Below are positions 35,096 to 47,195 of a stretch of DNA of 64,000 nt, piece by piece. A program made the translations under genes and the position numbers. Every line of letters starts with the position of its first letter. The first letter of the stretch is position 1. This DNA is from Periconia sp. R9002. Taxonomy: Eukaryota; Ascomycota; Dothideomycetes; Pleosporales; Periconiaceae. The notes beneath the pieces were generated by a model. The model was not told the origin of the DNA and did not search any database. It worked only from the letters and a program-made list of their open reading frames with translations. The DNA lies in the NCBI GenBank assembly GCA_023627715.1, contig JAMAHW010000012.1, forward strand, positions 62,001 through 126,000, given 5' to 3'.

Positions 35096-35988
35096 ATGAG
35101 CTCCCTGACTACGACCGTTACCGAAACTTTGAAGCCCACGAAGCAAGGCCTTCTTTTCGTCGGCGCACGCTTCAAAAACCCAGACCTCCCATACCCAGAC
35201 TATGCGCGCTGGTACGATGAGATCCACATGCCGCACCTCGTATCTATGAAGGGTTGTCGAGCAGCCATGCGCTACGCGCACGTTACGGAACCTAGTGTTG
35301 ATGGTCGCGAGCCCGCGAAGTCGACCTCGATGCCTTACGCAACGCTCTACGCGATTCACGATATCGACTGGTTGCATGGTAAGGAGTTTGACACAGCAAA
35401 GGATAGTACAGAGGCAGATTACCTGCCAGGGCGCAGCGCTTTCAAGAATGTAGAGTTTGAGCCACGAGGGTATGAATTTGTTGGGGGTTCGCTAGTGATG
35501 GGTGGAGGGGAAGGCAAAGGTAAGTGGAAAGGCCCTGCTTCTATGTCGCATAAAAATTGAGGTGGTCGTCATTCGTAGATCTCATGAAGAAGTGTGAATC
35601 CCATGGTTATATGTGCAAAGCAATGTGCGCTGACCAAGTATACCTATGTCATATAGAAGCCGCTAAATTTGCTGTTGTCACGTCTTACAAAACTACGAGT
35701 GTGGACGGCGAATACATAGAGAAATTCTTTGGCGCCCTCTCAGCTCTCCAGGGATGCCGAGGGATGACACGGTATATCTATTGCGAGGTGCAACGGCCAG
35801 ACATGACGGAGAGATTTGAGGCGAGTGGCCAGTGGCCGTCCCGAAACCTCGTGATCCATGGGCTGGATGTCGAGAAAGCGGAATTGGAATCGGTTTATCG
35901 GGCGAGGGATGAGGCTGCTAGCCAGCTTTCGGGCCCTTCGACGCTGAACGTTGCGATCTACGAGCTGGCTTTTGCGATGGCTGGGTAG
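35096..35988 (+). CDS. EthD-like / dimeric alpha-beta barrel protein (about 277 aa)
   Basis: Two exons proposed: 35096-35519 and 35579-35988, with donor GTAAGT and acceptor CGTAG, giving a continuous frame. The acceptor may instead lie further right, near 35657, which would shorten the middle. The first half reads LLFVGARFKNPDLPY, then YARWYDEIHMPHLVSM, a pattern typical of EthD/ABM ferredoxin-like domains (RWYDEEHxP). The second half (FAVVTSYKTT, FFGALSALQGCRGMTRYI) looks like a second copy. Such proteins are small oxygenase- or cyclase-like helpers in aromatic metabolism; no specific role can be assigned here. No signal peptide. Confidence 0.6.
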
Positions 35989-37262
35989 GAGAGAACACAG
36001 TCTCATCTCCTAAAATAGATGCATGCGGCAAGTTCAACAGCGCGATTCTCAGGTCAAATTGAGGCGATGGCACGCCTGACTGAGTCGGATTAGGGGCTAT
36101 GAATCTCTCCGGCCTCAGTTAGAAGTTTCAGAGTATCAGTTACCCATTATCAGCATCTAAAATCTTTGGATGTAAATACATGAAAATCACCCTCCCAATG
36201 ACAATCTATCCATACATTGACCGACTAATTACTGATCTGTATATAATAATACAATGTGGGATATATCCTACAGCTTCGTTTTTCAAGAACATCACTAGTG
36301 ACTGCGTACCTGATGTTGATACCGTGAGTGATTATACAATCGTCTGCGAAGACAAGATCATTTTTAAAGGCTTATTGTTTGCTAAGATGAGACCACTTGT
36401 AAGAGCCTCCTTCGTGCCTAGGTAATGAGGAAAGAATGCAATAATATAAGCTTTGCTGCCCCCGTTAAAATAGGATCATTAGGGTTTAGGCGAAATATCT
36501 AATCTAACGCATCTTCCATTTCTAACATAACGTTTAGTTACTCGCATTCCAATTTACTCGGGTTTCTTCTCTTAACAGATATATGGCATTCACAATCAGA
36601 GTGATGTACGCCCGGATCTCGTCCCTCGAAGCTTATGGCAGGAACGTATGAGACTGGGGATCGCTCTAAGGCAGCTATTTGAGCAAAGAGAATCTGACAT
36701 GGCACAGATTTGGGAGGTTAAGCAAGGTAGGAAACTTATAACTTCGAGAGGGATGAAAGCGTGGACCTTGTGGCAATCCCCAATGATTCACAATATAAGA
36801 CAAAACGTAGCCTATATCCAATACATACAACCATAGGACTATGAAAACAGAGCTTCCCGTCTGCTCAGCTGTACTTAAGCATAGTACCGGCGGATTAGTA
36901 GTTAGGTGGGTGACCACTGGCGAATACCTGCTGTTGTATGTTTTTTTTCGCGAATCTTTTTGATCTAGGCCCGGGTTGGCTAGGAGTACTTTGGAACTAT
37001 CTAGTTTCCCCTACTGAAATGGAACAAATGTCATAAGCGTCCACCTAAAGCACCGTGCCAGACCATAGACACCGATGTGGAAAGCTGGGCGACTATAGTC
37101 TCGCAGGAGGGTTGTTGTGTGGCAGGATAGTTGATACCTTGAAGACAGTCATATCCTATCAAGCACCGATGTACATATGAAAGAATGAACAGCTTCCGAA
37201 TTTTAATTTCCATCGCAACACGCATACGGAGTACCCAATCCCATTCAGTGAAGTTCAGTAGC
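35989..37262. other. Gene-free stretch
   Basis: AT-rich; only short unconvincing frames on both strands. Nothing recognised. Confidence 0.55.
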
Positions 37263-38060
37263 TCACTGGATCTTAATATCCGCACAAGTTAGATAAACCT
37301 GTGGCGTCTGAAATGAATTCCACTTGAACGACATCAGCGTGTGATTCGACGTGTAGTTGGGAATTTTGATCCTCGAGGTGACAGTATATCCTCCCGCAAT
37401 ACTGGTATAACACGAATTGAGCGGTGCATTGTCGACGCCCTGGCACTTGGTGTCATCAAAGCCCTTGCATGTAAACCAATCGTTGCGCCAGCAAGCCATT
37501 CCTTCCTTGCAGTCCGTATTGTATTCGCAAGACTGGCCGTCGACATCGGTGCAGGATAGAAGGCCTTTGTTGAAGCAGTCTTCCGCGGCCTGTTTTTCAT
37601 CCAGGGTAGGTAGATATCCTGGGTCGAGAAACTTGTCGACGATTTGCTGGTCCTGACAGACGCGGTATGAATACATGCCTATTGGAAGTCAGTATGAAGC
37701 GGTCTTATTATAGTGGAAAGTAAACAGCCTACCGCCATGGTCACCGTTATGGTCCACGCACCACTGCACTTCGACAGTCTCGCCCGCCGTGTATGTAACA
37801 ACGGGTGCAGAACCCCAGTTGGGTCCTGGCTGGTTATAATCAACGCTTACTCGAGCGTTGTATCCGCAGGGCCCGGTACGTCCGACTTGGGCGGCATCGA
37901 GGTCTGGCCAGGCGCTGACTGGCTCCAGAATGGTGCATTCTGGGCAGGTGTCGGGTCCAGCTTTAGCATTCAAGCCTGTACGGCTCATGGGTGATGATAG
38001 ATAGCCATGGGCTTGCACAGTGGCTGCGAAGGCGATTGTTTGGAACAAAAATTGATGCAT
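37263..38060 (-). CDS. AA13 lytic polysaccharide monooxygenase, starch-active (247 aa)
   Basis: Two exons, 38060-37733 and 37678-37263, with a 54-nt intron; the junction restores GDHGGMYSY. A 17-residue signal peptide ([17 protein letters not shown]) is followed directly by [10 protein letters not shown], so the mature protein begins with the copper-binding His that all LPMOs need. The second copper ligand is the His of GDHGG (residue 108, mature 91, as in characterised AA13), and Y238 near the end (VYLTCAD) is the axial tyrosine. The blocks [42 protein letters not shown] and [13 protein letters not shown] are AA13 signatures. It oxidatively cleaves starch outside the cell with copper. No CBM20 is attached here; the divergent alpha-amylase next door carries one. 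Confidence 0.93.
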
Positions 38061-38962
38061 TCTTGTGTTGTATTGCGGTTTTCTTTGCCAACAAGAACAG
38101 TTGTAAAGTTATTGCTGAAGTGAGTGTGCAGACTGTGATTTACAAAGTATTCCGTAGCTTTTATACGTTGTTTAACTTCGATGCTCATCTCCTGTGACTT
38201 CATAGTGAATCAGTGAAATGTCTATCACAATGCAAGTCTGCCCTTCGCAATATGGAGAACTCCCTCTATGCAGACCATTGGACAACTGTCGGACCGCTAC
38301 CATTGTCGGCCCGCGGTAAATATTTAATGTGAATGTAGTCCTTAATACTTGCGATGCTGACGTTGTGTGCAATGAAAAAAGCACATGGTAGCAACGTGAA
38401 TCACGCGCGCTCTAATTACAATGGTTCTAACCGTTCCTGAGCTTATGGGTTGCAGGAATAGATTGCCGCTCGGCATTGATCCCGAAAATGCGGGGCTCCG
38501 CACTGGTCTTACCGACGGGTTAAGCTCTACAACGAGGTTAAGCTAATTAAGGACGTCTGGGATGGCGATCTCTGCCTTCCTAATCCGGTACCCATCCCGT
38601 TATAGTATTTGTTTCGTATTGGGGTGTAGGTCATACTCTGACCAGCGGACCGAGTTTCAGCCAATGATGTTTTTATTTAAAATGATTTAGAAAAGAAACC
38701 AGGATACATCGTGAGGGAGGGATGGTGAAACTACACAATTGGGCTAACCAAGCTACCAGAGATGGTAGCTGTTTACGCCATGATAGCATCTCATTCTTGG
38801 GCATCTCCTAGGATATTCTGCTCTTGGCGCCTGTTTTCACATGGATTCTTCCTGTTTTTTGGTAGAGTTCTCATCTTACGAACATTAGTATAAAGTCGAG
38901 ATGGAATGGTACTTCAGGTTCGATAGTCAACGCCCAACTGTTCAATTAGTTTGCAATTCATC
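38061..38962. promoter_or_regulatory. Shared divergent promoter of AA13 and alpha-amylase genes
   Basis: The two starch genes start 900 bases apart, back to back. TATAAAAG at 38165-38158 (minus) is about 100 bases from the AA13 ATG and TATAAAG at 38889-38895 (plus) is 68 bases from the amylase ATG. CGGTAAATATTTAA at 38314-38327 resembles one of the two known AmyR site types (CGGAAATTTAA). Co-induction by starch or maltose is expected but not shown. Confidence 0.5.
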
Positions 38963-40925
38963 ATGTTGCTTTTTGTTCTATTGCTCAACTTCCTTCTTCA
39001 ACTCGTTGCAGGAGCGGATACTGAAGCCTGGAAATCTCGAAGCATTTATTTCGTTCTTACGGACCGTATCGCTCGTGGAGCAAATGATGGACAAGATGCA
39101 TGCGGAAATTTGGGCAACTACTGCGGCGGTACATTCAAGGGCTTAGAATCTAAACTTGATTATATCAAAGGCCTTGGATTCGACGCCATTTGGCTTACAC
39201 CCATAGTCCAAAGTAAGACCTGCTTCTAACTGAATCGACATCGAACGGAAGACGAGAACATGATTGCTAACCACAAGCAGATAGTCCAGGCGGATACCAT
39301 GGATACTGGGCAAAGGATCTATATGCAGTAAATGAGAATTATGGCACCGCTGAGGATTTGAAAAGCTTAGTCTCAGCTGCTCACGCGAAGGCAAGCAAAC
39401 CTTGAATAATATTCTCAAGATTCTGCATTCTAATCCTCCATCAGGGCATGTTTGTTATGTGCGATGTGGTGGCAAACCATATGGGTCAGGGTCCAATCAG
39501 TGAAAACCGGCCGGAGCCTTTGAACCAAGATTCATCGTATCATTCTAATTGTCAGATAAACTACAACGACCAGGGAAGCGTGGAGCAATGTCGGATTGCA
39601 AACCTTCCCGACCTCAACACGGGGTCGAGTACCGTCAGGACTCTACTCAACACCTGGATCAAATGGCTTGTCCAGGAATATCAGTTTGACGGTATTCGAT
39701 TTGATACAGTGAGATAGACCGGCTATTTGCTAGTATATACCTCCATATTGACACATTCAGGTGAAACATGTCGAGAAAGATTTCTGGCCAGGTTTCGCGC
39801 AGGCAGCAGGCGTATACTCGATCGGCGAAGTTTGGGATGGCGACCCAGACTATCTTGCCGGCTACGCGCGGTTGATGCCCGGTCTCTTGAACTACGCGAT
39901 CTACTACCCAATGAACAATTTCTACCAGCAGAAGGGTTCGTCACAGGACCTAGTCAATATGATTGACAGGATAAGCTCAACATTCCCGGATCCTGCAGCG
40001 TTAGGTCTGTACCTCCATAAGACATTTTTTCTCCGTACGTCTCTAATTCTCCGAAGGCACGTTCATTGACAATCATGACAATGCTCGATGGTTGAGCCAG
40101 AAGAACGATCAAACACTCCTGATGAACGCACTTGCTTTCGTCGTCCTCTCCAGAGGAATCCCGATCCTCTACTACGGTACTGAGCAAGGCTACGCCGGTG
40201 GCAACGACCCTGCGAATCGAGAAGATCTCTGGCGCAGCGGCTACAGCCGGTCGTCACGTCTCTATCAATCAATTGCAAAGCTGAACACAGCACGGCAGGC
40301 GCTTGGGGGACTGGGTAGAAATGACCATGTCCACCTTTACACAACGAATACGGTCTACGCCTGGGGTCGTGAGGACAGTGACCTCATTGTGCTGACGAGC
40401 AATGGAGGCTCAGGCACTAGCGGGCAGCACTGCTTCAATTCGCGCAAAGCCAATGCCCAATGGACCGATGTCTACAGCGACTCCAGCTCTGCAACCGTAA
40501 GATCCGACGGCAGCGGGAATATCTGCTTGACTATTTCCAATGGCGATCCGATAGTCCTCGTCGCAGCGTCCGCCTCAGATCCAGGAACGACTCCTACAGC
40601 AACACCCACGGGATGCGCAGACTCAGTATCAGTGACCTTCAATCATCGAGTGGAGACAGCATTTGGTGAGAGCATCAAAATAACCGGAGATAGCAACCAA
40701 CTGGGCAACTGGGCGCCTGCGTTAGCGCCTGCTTTAACAGCGGACAAGTATACTGCCAGCAATCCGATTTGGTCCGTCACCCTGTCTATGAAGCCAGGGC
40801 AGGTGGTATACAAGTTTGTGAAGGTGGCCAAGGATGGAACAGTGAGCTGGGAGAGCGACCCTAACAGGGCGTACACAGTTCCAAATTGCCAGCAAAGTGC
40901 CACGGTCAACAACGAATGGAGATGA
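38963..40925 (+). CDS. Secreted alpha-amylase GH13 with CBM20 (578 aa)
   Basis: Five exons fit: 38963-39212, 39281-39390, 39445-39708, 39761-40004 and 40057-40925. Intron 2 has a GC donor (GCAAGC) and an AG acceptor. A leader ([17 protein letters not shown]) precedes the amylase start [15 protein letters not shown]. Catalytic residues are D207 (GIRFDT), E231 (IGEVWDG) and D297 (FIDNHDNAR). DVVANHMG, the calcium-binding region, is present. From about residue 477 to the end a CBM20 starch-binding domain follows ([40 protein letters not shown]), preceded by a short Thr/Pro linker. It cuts alpha-1,4 bonds in starch outside the cell. The neighbour AA13 gene is divergent from it. The start was taken at the first Met of the signal peptide. 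Confidence 0.94.
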
Positions 40926-41826
40926 GCTGAATGTATGGGAGCTTTAAGACTTTTTAGTCACAATGTTAAGCATTGAATCTAGAATGTGCTGTGCAGAAAT
41001 TATTGGCTTGATAAAATCGCCAGTCTTGATGTGGACAGGAAATGGGCTGCTAAAACAGTTGATTTTGGGTAAAGTTCTCCAATGCCGGGAAACGTAGATG
41101 GAGAGCCTACATAACACGCATTCGCAACAGGAAGAGGAGTTAAGGTTTTGAAATCGATGATCAGAAAACAAATTCTAGCTAGGCGGCGCAACACAGGTAT
41201 CATCCTCGGCTACATATAGGTCCTTTTTTTGATGTCACGATAGAGGCATGATGGGAATTTTCGACAGTGGGTTTATTCCTTAGATGAACTCTCCGTCCTG
41301 GCCAAGGATGTGACCTAGTGTTTCTTCTCTGCCTGTGTCGATACCCAGGGTAGCAATACTCTGTAATGATTAATTCACAATTCAAGAGCATGTTTCCAGC
41401 CATCATTTGAAGTCCCATGCTCAGACAAAGAACGCTGGTTGCGTCTGATAACACCCAAAGAGTACAAGCCATTTGAAATGGAAGATGTCAATCAGTCACG
41501 TGACACCCTATCGTCCAAGGCTGTGCTGAGGACGCAATTGATATGTCTCAATTTTTTTTCCAGCAGAATGATTCTGGCATGTTTTCACGGCCATCGCATC
41601 ATTAATTGCAAATTCTTGTTTTAACCATTGTCGGACGTTCTTTCACTCCGTTATCGATAAGCGTTGCTCACGTAGCACATACCTATGAGCACGCAACCAG
41701 AGCGGAGGCTACGTCATTCCCTCAACAATCAATAACACACTTCATCAGACATTACTCACTCCACAAAACTTCTGCATACCCGTAACTTATTGCCCCCTAC
41801 AGCTCTACGACAATAAAGCAATCACA
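40926..41826. other. Gap with dispersed repeat copy 2
   Basis: Holds the second copy of the dispersed repeat at about 41292-41372. No gene recognised; the short minus-strand frame across it does not look like a known protein. Confidence 0.55.
41292..41372. repeat. Dispersed repeat, copy 2
   Basis: Reads CCGTCCTGGCCAAGGATGT and ends GGGTAGCAATACTCTGTAATG, matching 26550-26630 in the same orientation at roughly 75-80% by eye. Possibly the end of a lost gene family or a mobile-element remnant. Confidence 0.7.
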
Positions 41827-42774
41827 ATGCCCGTCATCCTGATCGTGGGCGCTACCCGTGGCCTGGGAGCCAGCCTCGCGAAAACGTATGCATCCGAGCC
41901 TACGAACCAAGTGCTAGCAACAGCGCGATCATCAAACCCTCCAGAAGATGGTAGTGGTATACTGCTCCTGCTAGATTGTGCTATGTCACTAAATGGTGCC
42001 TTTAGTCAACAATCTAGCCTACATTCCAAACATAGACATTTCCTCCCCGCAGGCTAGCAAAACGCTTGTCGACTACCTCGACGCCCACGCAATCAAACAC
42101 ATTGACATTGTCATCATCACAGCGGGCTACTTCGCCACCGAATCTCTTCAGGAGCCATCATTTGAAGCACAAGAAAAAATGTACCAGACTTGCGTTATCG
42201 GGCCCACAATTCTCGTCACAGCTCTAGCCAATCACTCCTCGAGCTTGCTAGACTCAAAGACGAAGGTGATTATGGTATCCTCGGAGAGTGGAAGCATCAC
42301 CCTTCGTCATGAGTCTGAGGGAGGCGGTAACTATGGCCACCATGCCAGCAAAACCGCCCTGAATATGAGTACGAAGCTCCTCAGTCTTGACTTGAAGGAT
42401 AGAGGCGTGGCGATTGTAGCTGTCCATCCTGGTTTCATGAGAACGGAGATGACGAAGAATGTGGGATTTGACAAGTTCTGGGATGATGGTGGTGGTGAGT
42501 ATAATCATTCGAGTTTGTTCGAAAGTTGTTAACAAACTTTATAGCTGTCACACCTGATGTCGCAGCGAAATCACTCGCGGAGTGGATAGATACATTTGAC
42601 ATTTCAAAGTCAGGTCAATACTGGGCACCCCGAGGGGCCGCGTAAGTTCTAATAACACCGTGTTTCTTGAAGCGCAACGACAACTAACACAAATGATGTA
42701 GTGATATTGGAACTGCTGAGCCAGTGTTGGGATCTAAGGACAAACTTCCCACGCCCCTCCAGCTACCTTGGTAA
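41827..42774 (+). CDS. Short-chain dehydrogenase/reductase (261 aa)
   Basis: Four exons join in frame: 41827-41956, 42006-42491, 42545-42641 and 42702-42774, with introns of 49, 53 and 60 nt. The N-terminal NAD(P)-binding GATRGLGASLA and VIITAGYF, then the conserved VMVSSESGSI serine region and the C-terminal HPGFMRTEMT identify a classical SDR close to the carbonyl-reductase (sniffer-like) group. In the active-site segment YGHHASK the residue four before Lys, normally the catalytic Tyr (YxxxK), is His. I believe fungal relatives share YGHHxSK, so this may be a subfamily trait and not a mutation, but activity may differ. Cytosolic reductase of unknown substrate. Confidence 0.82.
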
Positions 42775-43030
42775 ACTAGCCACAAGCCATTCACGGGTGG
42801 ACAACATTCGTCCCCAAAGAGCACAAGGGTGTGTTATGGCTTGGATGCGTTATAAACTGTATACAATAAACCAAAAGGTTGCACGAAAATGCAAGATAAC
42901 GTTAAGGTACTAGATATTATAACCAGTGGTATAGAAATCCCAAAGCCAAAGCAACACATCACAAACACACTCCGCAGAGTTAACGACTACTCCCCTTCAT
43001 AATTTGTTCTTCGTGACCGAAATGTGTTTC
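42775..43030. other. Convergent gap
   Basis: The 3' ends of the SDR gene and the DUF2306-type gene face each other. Nothing else recognised. Confidence 0.5.
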
Positions 43031-44267
43031 TCACTGACCCTCGCTTGGCTTTCGTGCCGTTAGCGGAACCCATTCTTCCGAGTCGCCCAAACGATCGCTA
43101 GTCAAGCCGCTTGAACCGGGCTTCTTCATGCCGGCCTCGAGTTGTCGCTGGTAGCTAACATTGCGAAGACGCTCAGTCTCACGAGGGGTGAGATGCAACT
43201 ACAAGAGCAAGCGTCAATTTCGCATGTTCAAGAGTTGTTGTGTGGAGCGAAAACTTACGTAGATCTCGACGCCAACAGCATGAAGCACCAGCGCAAGCCA
43301 CAAAGCCATCCCAAACGTCAGGTTAAACGCGGCGCCGACCTCTGCGCCGCTGGTACCACCAAATTTAGCACGGACTGGTACTTGTTTGAAAAGATCACTG
43401 CCGTCGAAGTAAGATGCACACTCTGGGTACAATCCAGCTGTTTTTTCATCGTCGTCGATAGTAAAAGCAAGCTTTGCGCAAGGCCAGGAGGTGTAGTACG
43501 TCCCAACCGCACTGATAATTTTTGCGGATATGATGAGAATGATGCGATTGGTGATGATGCATGAGGCCTAAGGTCATCATTAGGACTCCGTCTCTTAGAA
43601 AAACAAGGGGAGGGAGAAGAGAGTCAAGGGCAAAGTAAAGAAGAACGTACGTAAAACCAGCCCCTAAGCATCCACGCCCTATGCTGCTCAATCTGCAGCC
43701 TCTTGATATTCACATACGCCAACACAAAGCTGACTGTCGTCATGATCGAGAGCGTAAACACGCTCGTCTGTGTGTCGATGCCACCCCCAAACGCATGTCG
43801 CGACACCATCAAGGCGCCCGCTAACCCGACGAAGAACAGCAGCAGTGAGACATATCCACCAATGCGGTGCAAGATGATCCATCTGTGTCGAATGAAAGGC
43901 GTGAACTGCAGGCAAGCAATGATTCCCGACGGTAGAACGGCCCCGAGATGGAGCAGGATTCCGACGCGTTCGGTCGTGAAGTTGACGTAGTAGTAGCATT
44001 CACCAGGCGCCGCGCCCACGCCGCGCGGTCCATGGCAGAAGGTGTTGAAGTTGAGGTACATGAATCGCGAGAGGGAGACTGTTTTTAGGTCAGTTTTTGG
44101 TATATCTTTGTGGTGAATGGGGGAGGTGTTGACATACAGCCAAAGAGAGCGCCCGCGAAGACGAACCATAGGATGAAGTTGTACGCTTTACTGAACCCTA
44201 GCGGGTTATAGATTTGGCGCGCCCAGGCATTGAAAGAGTTTTTGGGAGGTGTTGTTGGTGCAACCAT
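43031..44267 (-). CDS. DUF2306-type multi-pass membrane protein (344 aa)
   Basis: Four exons join in frame: 44267-44138, 44078-43651, 43567-43259 and 43198-43031, with introns of 59, 83 and 60 nt. At least six hydrophobic segments are visible: FILWFVFAGALFGF, VGILLHLGAVLPSGIIACLQF, IGGYVSLLLFFVGLAGALMVS, VFTLSIMTTVSFVLAYV, RIILIISAKIISAVG and LTFGMALWLALVLHAVGV. Conserved H-RIGGY, and 'QHRAWMLRGWFYA' near the fifth segment, fit the fungal DUF2306 family (predicted integral membrane, function unknown). The C-terminus is a hydrophilic tail (LTPRETERLRNVSYQRQLEAG). No neighbour suggests a role. Confidence 0.75.
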
Positions 44268-47195
44268 CTTTCTATCTTTTCTCTGGGTGGAGAAGGGTTT
44301 GGTAGCCTTAATGAGTACCACTCAAATCCAAAAATTGAATTCTTCGATAACAGAAACAATGTTAAAAGGCAAGGGACCGCGCTCGTTGATCTAAATATCG
44401 AAGTCTCTGTACCATCATGACAAAGGCCAGCGGCTTTCTACTTATATACCCATCTAACCGTGCACAAAATCTTCAGGTACCCAGGCGGTGCAATACATAC
44501 CGCATACCAAGCCATCCATCCATCTATCCTTGGCATACCGGAGTAACAACACACCCATGTCGTTCCGTTAGCGTACACTAACATCTTAAGCACGTATCTC
44601 ACAGCCCCATAGATTCGCTTAGTACTAACCCGCTCCATGACTAAGTAGGTTGGTACAGGGAAGAAGACGCCAGGTAACGGCCGTACCTATCGTACCTAAA
44701 ACGCCGTCATCCTTGTCACGTCCTTACGGACGTATGTTAAACCCTTTCGGATTTAGACTTGGGCCGTTGTACGAAGATATCCTTACGTGCGTAGAGCCTC
44801 TCGCTTGCTACCTATCGAGTTTCTTCCAAGGCTGTGGCGTTCGCATCTTAAACAAGCAGAGAAAAATACAGTTCATGCTGTAGCTAGTCTACGACCGTAC
44901 ATTGTATGTATTGTCTACTAGGGTGGAACACTGTCTCGCGCGAGCGAGCAAGCGAGCTTTGATAGGTGACAACCAGCCAAGCATGCGGCGGGCGCGGGCG
45001 CCCGTCCATCTAGGAAATTTGTAACAAAGATCGCCGAACACAGCACTTCAGGTAGTCAGTGATGGAAATATCGCGTGTGGCTATGACATTTCAATGTTGG
45101 CGTTTAGATCGTGGGCGTTAGTCAAACACGGAGTCGGAGAGATTGTGGTGGTTCTTGATCCGTGAAAGGACGGGACGAATGCGAGATCTGCGCCGAGACC
45201 TTCCGCTTTGGGCATGGGGTCGGGGGAAATTTTGTGAATCAAATCACGTGACCCTTACCTTCCCTGATTGGGGGAGTCAAGTGCGTCATTAATTGTTAAG
45301 ATGTCGTGGTTTCGGTAAATTTCGATTTTCTGATTTCAAAATCATTGGAGAGAAGGAATTGACATCAGACACCAACACATGTCGCGTTACTTATGTGACT
45401 ATGGATGTACATACATAGGTAAAGCATGTCAACTGGTAGCTTGAGCCTAGAGGAGCGGCGTCTCGCCGTCTCACTCCAAAGCCCAACTAGGATGCCCAAC
45501 GACGAAACCTTACACTAGCTTCAAGACATTTGGACTTTGCCCACATTTACTCAGCTGAGGCGCGAATCCAATTCATGTTTGAAACTTAACAGATTAAATT
45601 CCATGATTGTACGTTGTACGGTAAAATAGAAGCACGCACGTGACCGATATAGGTACAGGGAAGTCGCGCATTGTTGGGACGTTGCATACTGGGGCCGGGA
45701 TGTTCAGCCCAACTGTATCGTGATTCATCTCAGTGGTTTAGACTTATCTCCCCCGTTTAATTCAATAAGACAAGCACCAATGAATACATTTATCTGTCAA
45801 TATGCAACGACCCGTCGCACAACCCCTAGAATACCAAGCCAACGGAATGCACGTGGCATACATTAACAAATCAGCCTTCCTTGTGGCACTCCCATCCCCT
45901 GTCTTCCCCCCATTCTCAGATTATCTTACTCTTCAGTCATCAACCTTAATTTAGCTGCCGCTCCCATTTTATGACTAATCTGTGCCCCTTGTCAGGCAAA
46001 GTTCAACATTCCTTGGGAATTTCCCCAATCGTCGGGATTTCTAAGGGTCTCACTGTCCCTGTCCCGGATACCTAGAGCGACAAATGAAAAAGGATCCCAG
46101 CCTTGAACCAATATTAGTTGTGAGTCCTGGGCCGCCCTGGAAGTAAGTTCGCACGAAAGAGAGTGGATACAGACTAGACTGTTTATTTGAGTGAGGAAGG
46201 GGGCCGCTATGTTAGGGTAGCTGAAGTTGAAATGCAGATTAGCAAGCCCAATACGGACTTCAGAAAGTAAGTCACTGCGAATATATCTCGTTGATTATCT
46301 GATAAACCAGCTCAACCTAAACGCGTCTTGTTCCAGGATAAATCGTAAAGACTTGTGAATATGGCCTTGCTGCATTAAGATATATACCTATCAATCATCA
46401 CTGTTCTCCAATGGTACGTAGAGCTTTTTGTTCGATACCGCAGATTGTAGGACTAATCAGGCCATGAGACATCCTCTATTTTCCTTTTTTTATTCTCTAA
46501 TGACATATTATGTTTCAAGAAAAAACGCTGAATCCCAATATCGCCCCCACCCGACGAACGTCGGAGTCGACACCAGATAGATGGTGGGAGAGCCAACCAA
46601 ATCTCCACAATCGTATAGGCAGTTGCATCTCGCCTACCTTGACCCTTCCCTGGACACAATGCATAAGCTAGTGAGGTTGTATTCCATGTGTTCAAGCGTG
46701 GGCATGTGCATCCCTGTTACGAGCTGATCGGGCTCATGTGGGTGGATGTGATTCGGGTTCTTAGCATGCATGCTGCCCAGCATATAGCAGTCTTGGATAT
46801 TAGGAAAGATAAGGATTGCGATTCTAGATTTCAGCGTGTTGGCTGTTGTGAGTCTGTTAACTGAGTTAAGTGAATGACTGCAGCGCCATCATTCTCAAGA
46901 TCGAGATTCATCTCAGTCCCATGTAGACGATAATACGGATCCTTATCATATCAGCAAGCACCTTACAAATGTTAAAACAAGGAAAGCCGATACGCGCGAA
47001 TGTGAGATAATTACAGTTAAGTTTCACCACCTAGTCTCGGAAGCTTCCACCCAGAACGGAACCAACAACGATGAGATAGACGTGAATTACAGATAAGAGT
47101 TGAACAAATTGTCAACATACAGAAAAATTGTTTGTATCACATTTTCGAATATTTTCCCTTGGCTGGGCAGGGCTACCTGGGATAGTATATCCGTA
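44268..47195. other. Long gene-free stretch (2.9 kb)
   Basis: No intact gene, tRNA or mobile-element signature recognised. Contains a CGAG-rich run near 44935-44957 and several short frames of no visible similarity. The largest empty interval of the window. Confidence 0.55.

Noticed and set aside
44650..44883. 77-codon plus-strand frame in the 2.9-kb gap
   Set aside because: No similarity and no supporting signals; chance frame.
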